Of a stretch of 8,027 bases of DNA, positions 1 through 6,398 are shown one piece after another. Made by a program: the position numbers and the translations under genes. The stretch spans positions 1-8,027 of the forward strand of contig VBBV01000016.1 in NCBI GenBank assembly GCA_005883695.1, written 5' to 3'. Source of the DNA: Candidatus Bathyarchaeota archaeon (GTDB lineage Archaea; Thermoproteota; Bathyarchaeia; 40CM-2-53-6). The notes below the pieces were generated by a model. That model did no database searches and had not been told where the DNA came from. It worked only from the letters and a program-made list of their open reading frames with translations. Positions within the stretch are counted from its first letter, which is position 1. Every line of letters begins with the position of its first letter.

Positions 1-1439
1 TGGGCATGAGCTAGCGTCGACTTTTCGTATACACGGACGGATTGTATGTTCGTGAATTCCAACATTCCATATCTTGAGAGTTCTCGACCAATCCCACTGT
101 GCCGAACCCCGCCGAAGGGCATTCGGGGGTCTGAGACAACAACGTTGTTACCTGTAACCAGTCCGGCTGAGATCTCTCGCGCGACCTTTTCTGCCCTTCT
201 CGTATCAGTTCCCCAAACGGTTGCTCCCAGCCCGAATTCGCTGTTGTTGGCAAATCTTATCGCTTCATTTTCATCTTTGACTGCCATAACAGGTGCAGCC
301 GGTCCGAATGTCTCTTCCTTTATCATCCTCATCTCCGGTGTAATATCTGTAAGAATGGTGGGAGCATAGAAGGAACCTTTGCGCCTCAGTCTCTCGCCGC
401 CAAGTTCTAGACGAGCTCCCTGTCTAAGGGCGTCTTCGACTTGCCCGTCCAAGGTCTTGAGTGCGTCTTCCCTGACCATGGGTCCGATATCGGTCTCCGG
501 GCTAAGAGGGTCCCCGACTCTAAGTGATTTGGTCTTTTTCACAAATTTTTCGAGGAACTCGTCTAGAACTTTTCTGACTACAAAGATTCGCTTGGTGGCG
601 ATACAGCTTTGGCCGTTATTGATGAAACGGCCTGCGACCGCGCCGGTCGATGCCGCTTCAATGTCCGCGTCCTCCAGAACTATGAAGGGGTCGCTGCCCC
701 CAAGCTCTAGAACGAATTTCTTCAGCTGACCGCTCGCCGATTGAGCCACCGTTCGTCCCGCGTTTACGCTGCCCGTGAATGAGACGGCTACGGTATTTGA
801 TTCGATTAGGTAGTTGGCTACTTGAGCGCTTCCGAGAATGATGTTGAAGCATCCGGGGATGGTTCCAGTTGATTCGAAGGCGTTCTGGAGGGCCAATCCT
901 GACTGGGGTGTTATGCTGGAGGGTTTGAAGACGGTTGTGTTGCCGACCATCAAAGCGGGTGCAGCGAATCGGATGCACTGCCATAATGGAAAGTTCCATG
1001 GCATGATGGATCCGATGACGCCTAGCGGCTCGAAGGCTACATAGCTGTCTGTCGCATCCGTCTTTGTTGCCTCTGGGTTCAGAAACTTCGGGCCATTCTC
1101 TGAGTAGTACTCTAGGGCCCAGGCGCATTTTGCAACTTCCGGAAGCGACTCCTTGATCGGTTTCCCCATTTCCAGGGTGATTATTCGGGCCAGCTTCTCT
1201 TTCTGTGCCCGAAGCGTCTTTGCCGTTCTTTCTAGATAGATTGCCCGTTTAGCGGGCGAGAGTTGGCGCCATTTCTCAAACGCCTTTCTTGCCTTCGCAA
1301 CTGCTTTGTCGACATCCCCTTTCGTCGATGATTTGTAACGTTTGAGCGTCTTGCCCGTGGCCGGGTTGAGCGTCTCAAACCAAGAGCGCTGTCGACTTGG
1401 CAAAGAATACTCCCGAATGGCTTTAGCACCGTTCTGCAT
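1..1439 (-). CDS. Aldehyde dehydrogenase, succinate-semialdehyde dehydrogenase type (C-terminal end cut by window edge)
   Basis: This is a cytosolic NAD(P)-dependent aldehyde dehydrogenase, which oxidises an aldehyde to its acid through a thiohemiacetal on a catalytic cysteine. The frame is open from an ATG at 1439 to the left edge, giving 479 codons. The family is usually about 455-480 residues, so only a few residues and the stop are missing. Visible landmarks are NPATGK near residue 25, the PWNFP loop with Asn149, FTGS of the nucleotide-binding fold, ELGGSDPF with the general base Glu245, GQSC with the nucleophile Cys279, and EETFGP near 375-380 with the cofactor-binding Glu and Phe. All catalytic residues are intact. 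The ELGGSDPFIVLEDAD and GQSCIA wording resembles the Sad/YneI-like succinate-semialdehyde dehydrogenases, but substrate cannot be fixed from this. The gene is alone on this side of the window, with a non-coding region upstream. Family assignment is sure; substrate is inference. Confidence 0.93.
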   Translation of the reverse strand, partial: MQNGAKAIREYSLPSRQRSWFETLNPATGKTLKRYKSSTKGDVDKAVAKARKAFEKWRQLSPAKRAIYLERTAKTLRAQKEKLARIITLEMGKPIKESLPEVAKCAWALEYYSENGPKFLNPEATKTDATDSYVAFEPLGVIGSIMPWNFPLWQCIRFAAPALMVGNTTVFKPSSITPQSGLALQNAFESTGTIPGCFNIILGSAQVANYLIESNTVAVSFTGSVNAGRTVAQSASGQLKKFVLELGGSDPFIVLEDADIEAASTGAVAGRFINNGQSCIATKRIFVVRKVLDEFLEKFVKKTKSLRVGDPLSPETDIGPMVREDALKTLDGQVEDALRQGARLELGGERLRRKGSFYAPTILTDITPEMRMIKEETFGPAAPVMAVKDENEAIRFANNSEFGLGATVWGTDTRRAEKVAREISAGLVTGNNVVVSDPRMPFGGVRHSGIGRELSRYGMLEFTNIQSVRVYEKSTLAHA

Positions 1440-1511
1440 GCACCTATAAGACCAACTAGGACAATTCGGTGTACAGGGCGGCACTAGGGCGAGTACTTTG
1501 TACGGTCTGGT

Positions 1512-1590
1512 GGCCGACAGCTAAGAAGCTGTGGCTCGAAGAGGGTAGAACCTACCAATTCCAACCGGCATGAGGGAAACCAGTCATCGG
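1512..1590. other. Cluster of three small inverted repeats (possible structured RNA or leader)
   Basis: Three inverted repeats follow one another in the gap upstream of the aldehyde dehydrogenase. The first pairs CAGCT (1518-1522) with AGCTG (1527-1531) around an AAGA loop, extended by GGCC/GGCT on the outside. The second pairs GGTAG (1544-1548) with CTACC (1552-1556) around a three-base loop. The third pairs CCG plus ATGA (1565-1573) with TCAT plus CGG (1584-1590), with a two-base bulge and a ten-base loop. I recognise no known RNA family on either strand. It could be a leader of the leftward dehydrogenase gene, an independent small RNA, or chance. Confidence 0.35.
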
Positions 1591-1736
1591 AACTCGATTT
1601 TGGAATCGCGTTTTTCGAAATCGCCTTCTCGGAAATCGCTTCCTGAAAATCCCGTCTCTTGAAAACGGGTTTTTCTGAAACAGCCCATTTGAAAACGAGT
1701 TCTTGAAACCGCTTTTTTGAAACAACCTCTCGTAAA
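1591..1736 (-). repeat. Degenerate 15-base tandem repeats; likely decayed pentapeptide-repeat coding sequence
   Basis: On the plus strand about ten units end in GAAA or a variant. Seven consecutive units (1591-1695) are exactly 15 bases long, and the next three are 13, 14 and 14 bases (1696-1736). Read on the minus strand, the 15-base part gives successive five-residue units with a central Phe, for example TRFQE, TGFSG, SDFRE and GDFEK. This resembles the A(D/N)(L/F)xx pattern of pentapeptide-repeat proteins, which fold as right-handed beta-helices. The open frame in which this lies runs from a TTG at 1793 to a TGA at 1584 and is only 69 codons. Units off the 15-base length break the periodicity, as expected if indels have accumulated. 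I read it as a remnant rather than a working gene. A non-coding minisatellite is the alternative. Confidence 0.45.
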
Positions 1737-1835
1737 CCAGTAACAGCGAATTTTTCCGGCCCCCCGGGGGCCTACTCGGAATTCCCCCCTCAAAACCTGT
1801 TCGTGGTGGACCGGGCGGGATTTGAACCCGCGGCC

Positions 1836-1857
1836 CTACGGAGCAGTGCTAGTGCCT
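1836..1857 (-). other. tRNA-Ala intron 3, variable region (about 22 nt, noncanonical position)
   Basis: Between the anticodon stem (ending GCGGG) and the T stem (starting GCGGG) there are 27 bases where a normal variable region has about five. Taking out 22 bases leaves AGGCC, a typical archaeal variable region. The insertion has only a weak internal stem (AGC/GCT), so no clear BHB fixes its ends. The boundaries given are the ones that restore a standard variable loop. Confidence 0.7.
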
Positions 1858-1864
1858 TCCCGCA

Positions 1865-1883
1865 CTCAGGGTCGAAGACGACC
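1865..1883 (-). other. tRNA-Ala intron 2, anticodon loop (about 19 nt, canonical 37/38 position)
   Basis: The insertion lies directly 3' of A37 and is followed by T38 and the GCGGG side of the anticodon stem. It carries a five-pair stem, GGTCG (1883-1879) with CGACC (1874-1870), closed by a TCTT loop. A central helix of TTGG with CTGA, using wobble pairs, is possible, but the bulges are then two bases rather than three. It is therefore a relaxed BHB, and the exact ends may shift by one or two bases. Confidence 0.82.
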
Positions 1884-1899
1884 TGCCAAGCGGGCGATC

Positions 1900-1922
1900 T
1901 TCGGCCAGCCCTAACGCGCTGT
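1900..1922 (-). other. tRNA-Ala intron 1, D-arm (23 nt, noncanonical position)
   Basis: This insertion separates the end of the D loop (GGTAT) from the 3' half of the D stem (GATC). It folds on itself through CAGC (1921-1918) with GCTG (1909-1906). Exon bases TGGT (1928-1925) can pair with intron bases GCCG (1905-1902), leaving three-base bulges ATA and AAG. These are the helix and bulges of a BHB motif, with cuts expected after the second base of each bulge. Boundaries follow from that rule and restore a normal D arm. Confidence 0.85.
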
Positions 1923-1972
1923 ATACCAGGCTGATCTACCGGCCCACGAAGACCGCGAAATCCAAGCCCCAC

Positions 1973-1980
1973 TATTAAAT
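1973..1980 (-). promoter_or_regulatory. TATA-like box for the tRNA-Ala gene
   Basis: The minus strand reads ATTTAATA here, centred about 31 bases upstream of the first tRNA base. Archaeal TATA boxes lie about 26 bases before the transcription start, so initiation would fall a few bases ahead of the tRNA 5' end. The factor B element just upstream is not strong. Confidence 0.5.
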
Positions 1981-2119
1981 TGGTTCTGTTCTCAGAAGTC
2001 GCTAATATTTGACGGCTACCCATGATTTTTCGGCAATGTGGACTATGCCGAATGTGACACACAATTCAGGAAGTCCACCCTCGTAGGGGTCGACCGAGAT
2101 CCGAGTTGCCCGAGAATGA

Positions 2120-3070
2120 TCAGAACTGGGAGACAATATAGTCCGCGAAGACCGCGTCCAGGACACCTAGCCCTCCAGCTTTGAAGATTGTAATGTCGTT
2201 CCTTTCTCTATCTATAATGCTAGGGTTGAGGAGCAATTCGCCCAGCTCTCCCATGATGTGTGATCTCGTTATCGCTTTCTCCTTGAGTGGGATCCTTATG
2301 TCTCCATAGGTCGCGACAGCTTGCTCCATTGAATCCACAACAATAACGGATCTTTTCACGAGAGTTGTGTCCATTTCTCGTGAGTTTGGAAGAGCGGATC
2401 CAATGGCGTTCACATGGGTCCCAAGCGGAACAATACTGCCGTTGAAGAGAGGAACACGAGAGCTGGTAGCCAAGACCAGAGCGTCTGATTTTCGAGCTAC
2501 CTCTTCGGCGGAAGTGGCTGTAGTAACAGGAACGCTAATGTTCTTGGAAGCGCTTCGAACGAACGCAGCCCGATGGGCCTTTGATCGAGAATAAACCAGG
2601 ACACGCGAGACATTTCTTACTTCCATTATCGCTGGGAGGTGAGCTTGCGCCTGTTTTCCGGTTCCGATGATTCCTAGGGTATCTATCTCCTTGAGGGCTA
2701 AAATGTCCGTAGCCAATGCCGAGCTGGCGGCAGTTCTAATCGCGGTCAAGCCGTCCCCGGCAATTCGAGCCAACTCCGACCCGGTCTTTGAGTCGAAGAC
2801 AAAGATCGAGGCTGAGGTGGAAGGGAGAGAACCGTTGCGGTTTCGAGGATTCACACTAACTACTTTCGCGGATATCGTTCCGAGGCCAAGCACATGAGCA
2901 GGCATGAAATAGAAAGAAGTGCCGCCTGGAACCGTGAACCACGTTCGGAGTGGTTCGAGAACCCGTCCCCTGGCTCGTTTGACATAAGCTTGCCGGACAA
3001 GCTGGATCGACTTCCGGATCGTCAGAGTCTGACTGACGTCCCTCTCGCTAATTGATAGTGCCGCCTTCAC
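2120..3070 (-). CDS. Ornithine cyclodeaminase/mu-crystallin family NAD(P)-dependent enzyme, substrate unknown
   Basis: This 316-residue protein has the usual family length and full architecture: an N-terminal substrate and dimer domain, a Rossmann fold, and a C-terminal return to the first domain. Landmarks are the family lysine in SAKVVSVNP (Lys69), TAIRTAA with Arg112 for the substrate carboxylate, the nucleotide loop GIIGTGKQAQ (133-142), and FKAGGLGVLDAVFAD near the end (297-310). The position matching the catalytic aspartate of true ornithine cyclodeaminases (GxDxPGKxEL) reads GSALPNSREMD at 224-234, with Ala226 in place of Asp. That argues against ornithine cyclodeamination and fits better with an imine reductase or amino-acid dehydrogenase of the same superfamily. 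Start is GTG at 3070: an in-frame TAA lies a short way upstream, no ATG intervenes, and the N terminus (LSISERDV) matches the family. It reads towards the tRNA and stands alone. Confidence 0.88.
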   Translation of the reverse strand: MKAALSISERDVSQTLTIRKSIQLVRQAYVKRARGRVLEPLRTWFTVPGGTSFYFMPAHVLGLGTISAKVVSVNPRNRNGSLPSTSASIFVFDSKTGSELARIAGDGLTAIRTAASSALATDILALKEIDTLGIIGTGKQAQAHLPAIMEVRNVSRVLVYSRSKAHRAAFVRSASKNISVPVTTATSAEEVARKSDALVLATSSRVPLFNGSIVPLGTHVNAIGSALPNSREMDTTLVKRSVIVVDSMEQAVATYGDIRIPLKEKAITRSHIMGELGELLLNPSIIDRERNDITIFKAGGLGVLDAVFADYIVSQF

Positions 3071-3332
3071 GTCACAAGATACATTGTCGTCAGCTTAACA
3101 GAGTTCCTAGGCCGGACAGGTCTATCCGGAGATTGAACGTGCTAAGTGTTTGATATCTACGATAGGATTCGTCGTGGGAAAGACCCTTCCCTTGTAGTTC
3201 TCGTCGCGTCCGCCTTGGCTGAGACCCTTTCTTCTATTCGTTTAGGATACTCGTCATGAACGACCATGGCCGCGCACGGGGAACATTTCACCTATTTCCT
3301 TCCATGACCCACCCTCAAGGGCTGGAGAACCT

Positions 3333-4016
3333 TTGCCCGACCCATTGGTCACGCCAGTAGACGTCGACGTTCTTCGCCAAGTGAATGTGTCGCTTACTCG
3401 AAACCTGGATTTCTGCCAATCTGGGGAGGGGAGCAAGGCCTGGAGCGAAGTCTTGGGCTTACGCGAAGATTTCAAGTCGCATCTAGCATGGGTTATGGGG
3501 CTGGGTCGTCTTTCGGAAACTTTCTCTCGACATGCGGTTCCAAACTATCTCGTTCGGGTTCTTCATCCCTTGTCGCAAAGCCTCCGTGTGAACCTCCTTC
3601 TAGGTATGTTGCCTGACTGTTTCTTAGAGGTGAGAGCCTTGACTGAACAGCTGGCTCGGGCGTTCCAGGCCGACGTCAAGTTCTCTAAAGAAGCTTCGTT
3701 TACTAGTAAGCTCTCACGGCTGGATGTTCGGGAACCGAGCCTTTACAAGCTGACGGGCGAAACGGACACGAGCGTTCTTCCTTTACTTTCTGAGTTGGGG
3801 CACGGATGGGTCCGAATGGACCAGCCATTAACCGGCATGGGTGCTTCCCTGCCTGTTTCAGCCGCGTCAACCACGTATACGTCACGGGATATTCCTGAGC
3901 TGTTGAGGCTTACCTCGGCGGTGAAGCGTTTCCGGGAGTTGTTGTCTAAGACTATGAATCAATGGTCATCTAGACTGGAGAAGAAGGACTCCTCTCCGGC
4001 TGCTCAAAAATTCTGA
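3333..4016 (+). CDS. Hypothetical protein, mostly helical, unrecognised
   Basis: I do not recognise this protein of up to 227 residues. It has no signal peptide, no membrane segment and no catalytic motif I can name. Much of it looks amphipathic and helical, for example around residues 45-120, including HPLSQSLRVNLLLGMLPDC followed by a charged helical stretch. The C terminus is hydrophilic and probably disordered. The start is uncertain: the frame is open from 3246, but there is no ATG or GTG before the TTG at 3333. TTG at 3345 and the GTG codons of VNV near 3381-3387 are alternatives. It lies 111 bases upstream of radA on the same strand and diverges from the cyclodeaminase-family gene, so it could be transcribed with radA or alone. 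The protein-like composition supports a real gene; no function is inferred. Confidence 0.65.
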   Translation: MPDPLVTPVDVDVLRQVNVSLTRNLDFCQSGEGSKAWSEVLGLREDFKSHLAWVMGLGRLSETFSRHAVPNYLVRVLHPLSQSLRVNLLLGMLPDCFLEVRALTEQLARAFQADVKFSKEASFTSKLSRLDVREPSLYKLTGETDTSVLPLLSELGHGWVRMDQPLTGMGASLPVSAASTTYTSRDIPELLRLTSAVKRFRELLSKTMNQWSSRLEKKDSSPAAQKF

Positions 4017-4127
4017 AGCGTCCGGACACACGGTTCTGTGGATCAAGCGCCTTTCACCTCACAACATTACTTTCACTCCTCACTGTGAGAGATAAGCGGA
4101 CCCGGAGGCTAAGCCATACAGGTTCAA

Positions 4128-5099
4128 ATGACGGCTGAAGTGTTAGATATTCAAGACCTAGACGGCGTCGGGCCCGTCACTGCTAACAAGCTTCGAGAGG
4201 CGGGCTACGACTCTATTTCATCCCTTGCAATCGCACCTAGCCGCGAGCTAGTCGAGAAAGCTGCTCTCGAAACCAGCGTTGCTCACAAGATCAGCAAAGC
4301 CGCCCGTGAAACCATCCAGACAGACTTTGTCACTGCAAAACAGCTGTGGGAACGGCGTAAGACTCTGCTTCGCCTCAGCTTTGGGTCGAGCAACCTCAAC
4401 ACGCTGTTGGGTGGTGGACTTGAGACTCAGGCTATCACAGAGTTCGTCGGCGAATTTGGTGCGGGCAAATCGCAGATCTCTATGAAATTGAGTATTCAGA
4501 CTCAGCTTCCTGCCGCAGAAGGAGGACTAGAGGGAAAAGTCCTCTTCATCGACACTGAAGGAACTTTCGCGGCCCAACGAGTATTCCAGATGGCCCAGGC
4601 TAGCGGGCAGGATGCTGACAAGATTCTCGATGGCATCATCTACAGTCGCGTTTACAATAGCGACCATCAGATCCTGACTGTCGATCACGCTTTCAAGATC
4701 TGCAAGGAAGAAAACATCAAACTGCTCGTCGTCGACTCCATCCTCTCACACTTCCGCGGCGAATATATCGGCCGAGAATCCCTCAGCGAACGACAACAGC
4801 GTTTGAACAGCCATCTCCACAAGCTCCTCCGTATCGCTCAAGCCCTCAACCTCGCAGTCGTAGTCACCAATCAGGTCCAAGCAAATCCGCAAGCATTCTT
4901 CGGCGACCCTATGCGCCCCGCAGGCGGGAACATCATGGCCCATGCATCCACACACCGTATCATGCTCAAAAAGTCCAGTCAGGGACTACGCGTCGCTAAG
5001 GTCATAGACTCGCCCTATCTGCCAGAATCCGAAACCTACTTCCGCATCACAGAAAAGGGCGTTGAAGACGCTGTCCCCCGCAACAAACGCGACGAATAG
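4128..5099 (+). CDS. radA: DNA repair and recombination protein RadA
   Basis: RadA is the archaeal RecA/Rad51 recombinase. It forms ATP-dependent filaments on single-stranded DNA and drives strand exchange in homologous recombination. At 323 residues it has family length. The N terminus is a helix-hairpin-helix domain (LDGVGPVTANKLREAGY, 11-27). A linker carries the FxxA polymerisation motif (FVTA, 67-70). The ATPase core has GSSNLNTLLGGGLETQAITE, Walker A GEFGAGKSQ (108-116, Lys114), DTEGTF with the catalytic Glu at about 144, Walker B LLVVDS (199-204), and TNQVQANPQAFFGDP leading into the L2 loop. The ATP cap region reads DSPYLPES near 294-301. All key residues are intact, so it should be active. 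ATG at 4128 gives the expected N terminus. A GGAGG at 4103 is too far upstream to act as a normal ribosome site. The next gene starts 21 bases after its stop, which suggests an operon. Confidence 0.97.
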   Translation: MTAEVLDIQDLDGVGPVTANKLREAGYDSISSLAIAPSRELVEKAALETSVAHKISKAARETIQTDFVTAKQLWERRKTLLRLSFGSSNLNTLLGGGLETQAITEFVGEFGAGKSQISMKLSIQTQLPAAEGGLEGKVLFIDTEGTFAAQRVFQMAQASGQDADKILDGIIYSRVYNSDHQILTVDHAFKICKEENIKLLVVDSILSHFRGEYIGRESLSERQQRLNSHLHKLLRIAQALNLAVVVTNQVQANPQAFFGDPMRPAGGNIMAHASTHRIMLKKSSQGLRVAKVIDSPYLPESETYFRITEKGVEDAVPRNKRDE

Positions 5100-5120
5100 G
5101 ACCGTCACAATGAGTCGGAC

Positions 5121-6131
5121 ATGGGGACGCAACACACTGAACCTCTTCAGTCCAAAATCTGGCAGCTAGACCAGGACCAGTCGAGTGCTCAAGGCTATCT
5201 GTACAGTTGCGGCCTCTGCGATGAGAACCTAGTTCTCTCTAAACTGTTCATTAATCCACGCAAAGTCCAGCTCGTCTTCTTGGACAATTGTCCGGGATGC
5301 GGTTTCGAGCTTGAAAAAACCCTCAAGGTCCAGCCGTCAGCTCTTCCAACGGGAAAACGGCTCCTTACGAATATGATCTGTAAAAACGCGGAAGAGCTGT
5401 TCGAGCCTGGCGAGTTGTTCGAGGCTAAACTGAGTAGAGGAAGCACGCTGCTCCGAGATGTTCGGTCGGATCTGCCTTTGGGGATTGAACTGCTTGATGA
5501 AACCCTTGCTCTCCGCTTCGGCGAGCTAGTCAGCCTTCAGGGCGAAGCGTCTAATGCTCTCAGCCATCTCTTCTGTGTCCGAGCTATCAATCCTCTCCCG
5601 CCCGGATTGGATAGTGATGTGGTGTTTGTTGACGGGGGCAACATGTTCGATTCGTACACCGTATCTCGGCACGCTTTCAATCTCGGGCTCGATCAGGAGA
5701 GAACGAAGCTGCGGATTCATCTCAGCAGGGCCTTCACTCACCACCAGCTAAGCAGCCTCATAACCGATGAGCTCGCGCAGGCAACTGACCAGTGTGACGC
5801 CAGGCTAGCGATCGTATCAGATATCACCGCTCTCTACCGCGATCCCGATGTCAAAGAAAAGAGGGAAGCATTTGATCTATTCTCCAAAGATATTCGTTCC
5901 TTGGCCATTCTTGCAGAACAGCGAAACATGATCATTGTGGTTACGAACTTGCAGTCAAGAAGCAAGGCGATGGACGATGTTCTGGCTAGAACGGCCCACG
6001 TCTCCACTACTCTTCGCGATAACGGAGAGTTTACGTGGCTGACCGTTACAAGGCATCCGTCTATCCCTGCAGGCAACACGGAGATTGTTACCTTAGATAA
6101 TCAGACACTGACAAGATATCTCCAACGCTGA
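5121..6131 (+). CDS. RadA/RadB-like RecA-fold protein with N-terminal zinc ribbon and degenerate ATPase site
   Basis: This 336-residue protein appears to be a RecA-fold relative of RadA and RadB that has lost its ATPase residues. Residues 30-60 form a probable zinc ribbon, CGLC (30-33) and CPGC (57-60). From about 115 a RecA-like core follows: DLPLGIELLDETLALRFGEL resembles the entry to the RadA/RadB core. The Walker A position reads GEASNALS (141-148), with no GK(S/T). The strand with the catalytic Glu in RadA reads VFVDGGNMFDSY. Walker B reads LAIVSDITALYR where RadB-type proteins have VVDSITALYR, so Asp is displaced by one. IIVVTNLQSR (271-280) matches the TNQV strand. There is no helix-hairpin-helix. 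Position 21 bases after radA suggests co-expression and a structural or regulatory role with RadA, as with Rad51 paralogs. This is inference. A degraded KaiC-like protein is the other reading. Confidence 0.8.
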   Translation: MGTQHTEPLQSKIWQLDQDQSSAQGYLYSCGLCDENLVLSKLFINPRKVQLVFLDNCPGCGFELEKTLKVQPSALPTGKRLLTNMICKNAEELFEPGELFEAKLSRGSTLLRDVRSDLPLGIELLDETLALRFGELVSLQGEASNALSHLFCVRAINPLPPGLDSDVVFVDGGNMFDSYTVSRHAFNLGLDQERTKLRIHLSRAFTHHQLSSLITDELAQATDQCDARLAIVSDITALYRDPDVKEKREAFDLFSKDIRSLAILAEQRNMIIVVTNLQSRSKAMDDVLARTAHVSTTLRDNGEFTWLTVTRHPSIPAGNTEIVTLDNQTLTRYLQR

Positions 6132-6360
6132 TTCTCGGAAAAACCACTTGTGCAATGCAAAACCGCCAGGGAATGCCCCACTTTTTGAGGAGATGACTTG
6201 CTGTCTGGTGGTGATTCTGAGCGTATCTCACGATTCAGAGTGCAGTCCAGCCTTCGATGCTGAGGCGAAAAGTCGGGAGATCTCAACCGGTTCACGCACG
6301 ATCTTCAGGGCAGTCTAGAGCGCCCCTCCCAGATTCGAGATCAGGGCTTATTCTGGGCGA

Positions 6361-6367
6361 TTTTTTT
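6361..6367 (+). terminator. T-tract, possible terminator of the radA transcript
   Basis: Seven T residues on the plus strand, followed by CTT, lie 230 bases after the radA-paralog stop and shortly before the convergent polymerase gene ends. Archaeal termination often relies on T-rich stretches in the non-template strand. No strong hairpin precedes it, and its distance from the stop codon weakens the call. Confidence 0.35.
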
Positions 6368-6398
6368 CTTAGAGAGAACAGTACCCTCCGAGTCCCCG

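Larger units (their letters stand above)
1804..1945 (-). tRNA. tRNA-Ala (anticodon GGC), interrupted by three introns, 3' CCA encoded
   Basis: After removing three insertions the sequence folds into a complete 78-nt tRNA. The acceptor is GGGCCGG (1945-1939) with CCGGTCC, discriminator A and an encoded CCA ending at 1804. The G3-U70 wobble pair is the identity element for alanyl-tRNA synthetase. The D stem is GATC/GATC around a loop with the GG pair. The anticodon stem is CCCGC/GCGGG with loop TTGGCAT, giving anticodon GGC at 1887-1885. The T arm is GCGGG, TTCAAAT, CCCGC. Isotype agrees from both anticodon and G3-U70. The insertions lie in the D arm, at the usual anticodon-loop site, and in the variable region, and together make 64 of 142 bases. 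Archaeal tRNA endonuclease would have to remove all three. A TATA-like box precedes the gene. Confidence 0.93.

Noticed and set aside
658..1128. 156-codon open frame on the minus strand inside the aldehyde dehydrogenase
   Set aside because: It is a shadow in another frame of the dehydrogenase, whose own frame carries every family motif from 1439 to the left edge.
1591..1736. CRISPR-like array
   Set aside because: The units are only about 15 bases, degenerate and directly adjoining, with no spacers.
1758..1772. GC-rich near-palindrome GGCCCCC-C-GGGGGCC
   Set aside because: It could form a hairpin, but no T-tract follows it on the minus strand and none on the plus strand. I cannot assign it as a terminator or a binding site.
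1790..2062. 90-codon open frame on the minus strand
   Set aside because: It runs straight through the tRNA-Ala gene and its promoter; the translation has no protein-like features.
3254..3475. 73-codon minus-strand open frame opposite the hypothetical gene
   Set aside because: It is largely antisense to the longer plus-strand frame and shows no family features.
4103..4107. GGAGG as ribosome binding site of radA
   Set aside because: It lies about 20 bases before the ATG, beyond the usual 5-10 base spacing, and no closer in-frame start is better.
6189..6220. Possible C/D box guide RNA, with GAGATGA, GTGGTGA and CTGA elements
   Set aside because: The boxes are imperfect and the second C-like box is only two bases from CTGA, leaving no room for a guide sequence.
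6101..6295. 64-codon minus-strand open frame in the gap after the radA paralog
   Set aside because: It overlaps the end of the paralog gene, has no recognisable motif, and has a low-complexity basic and serine-rich composition.
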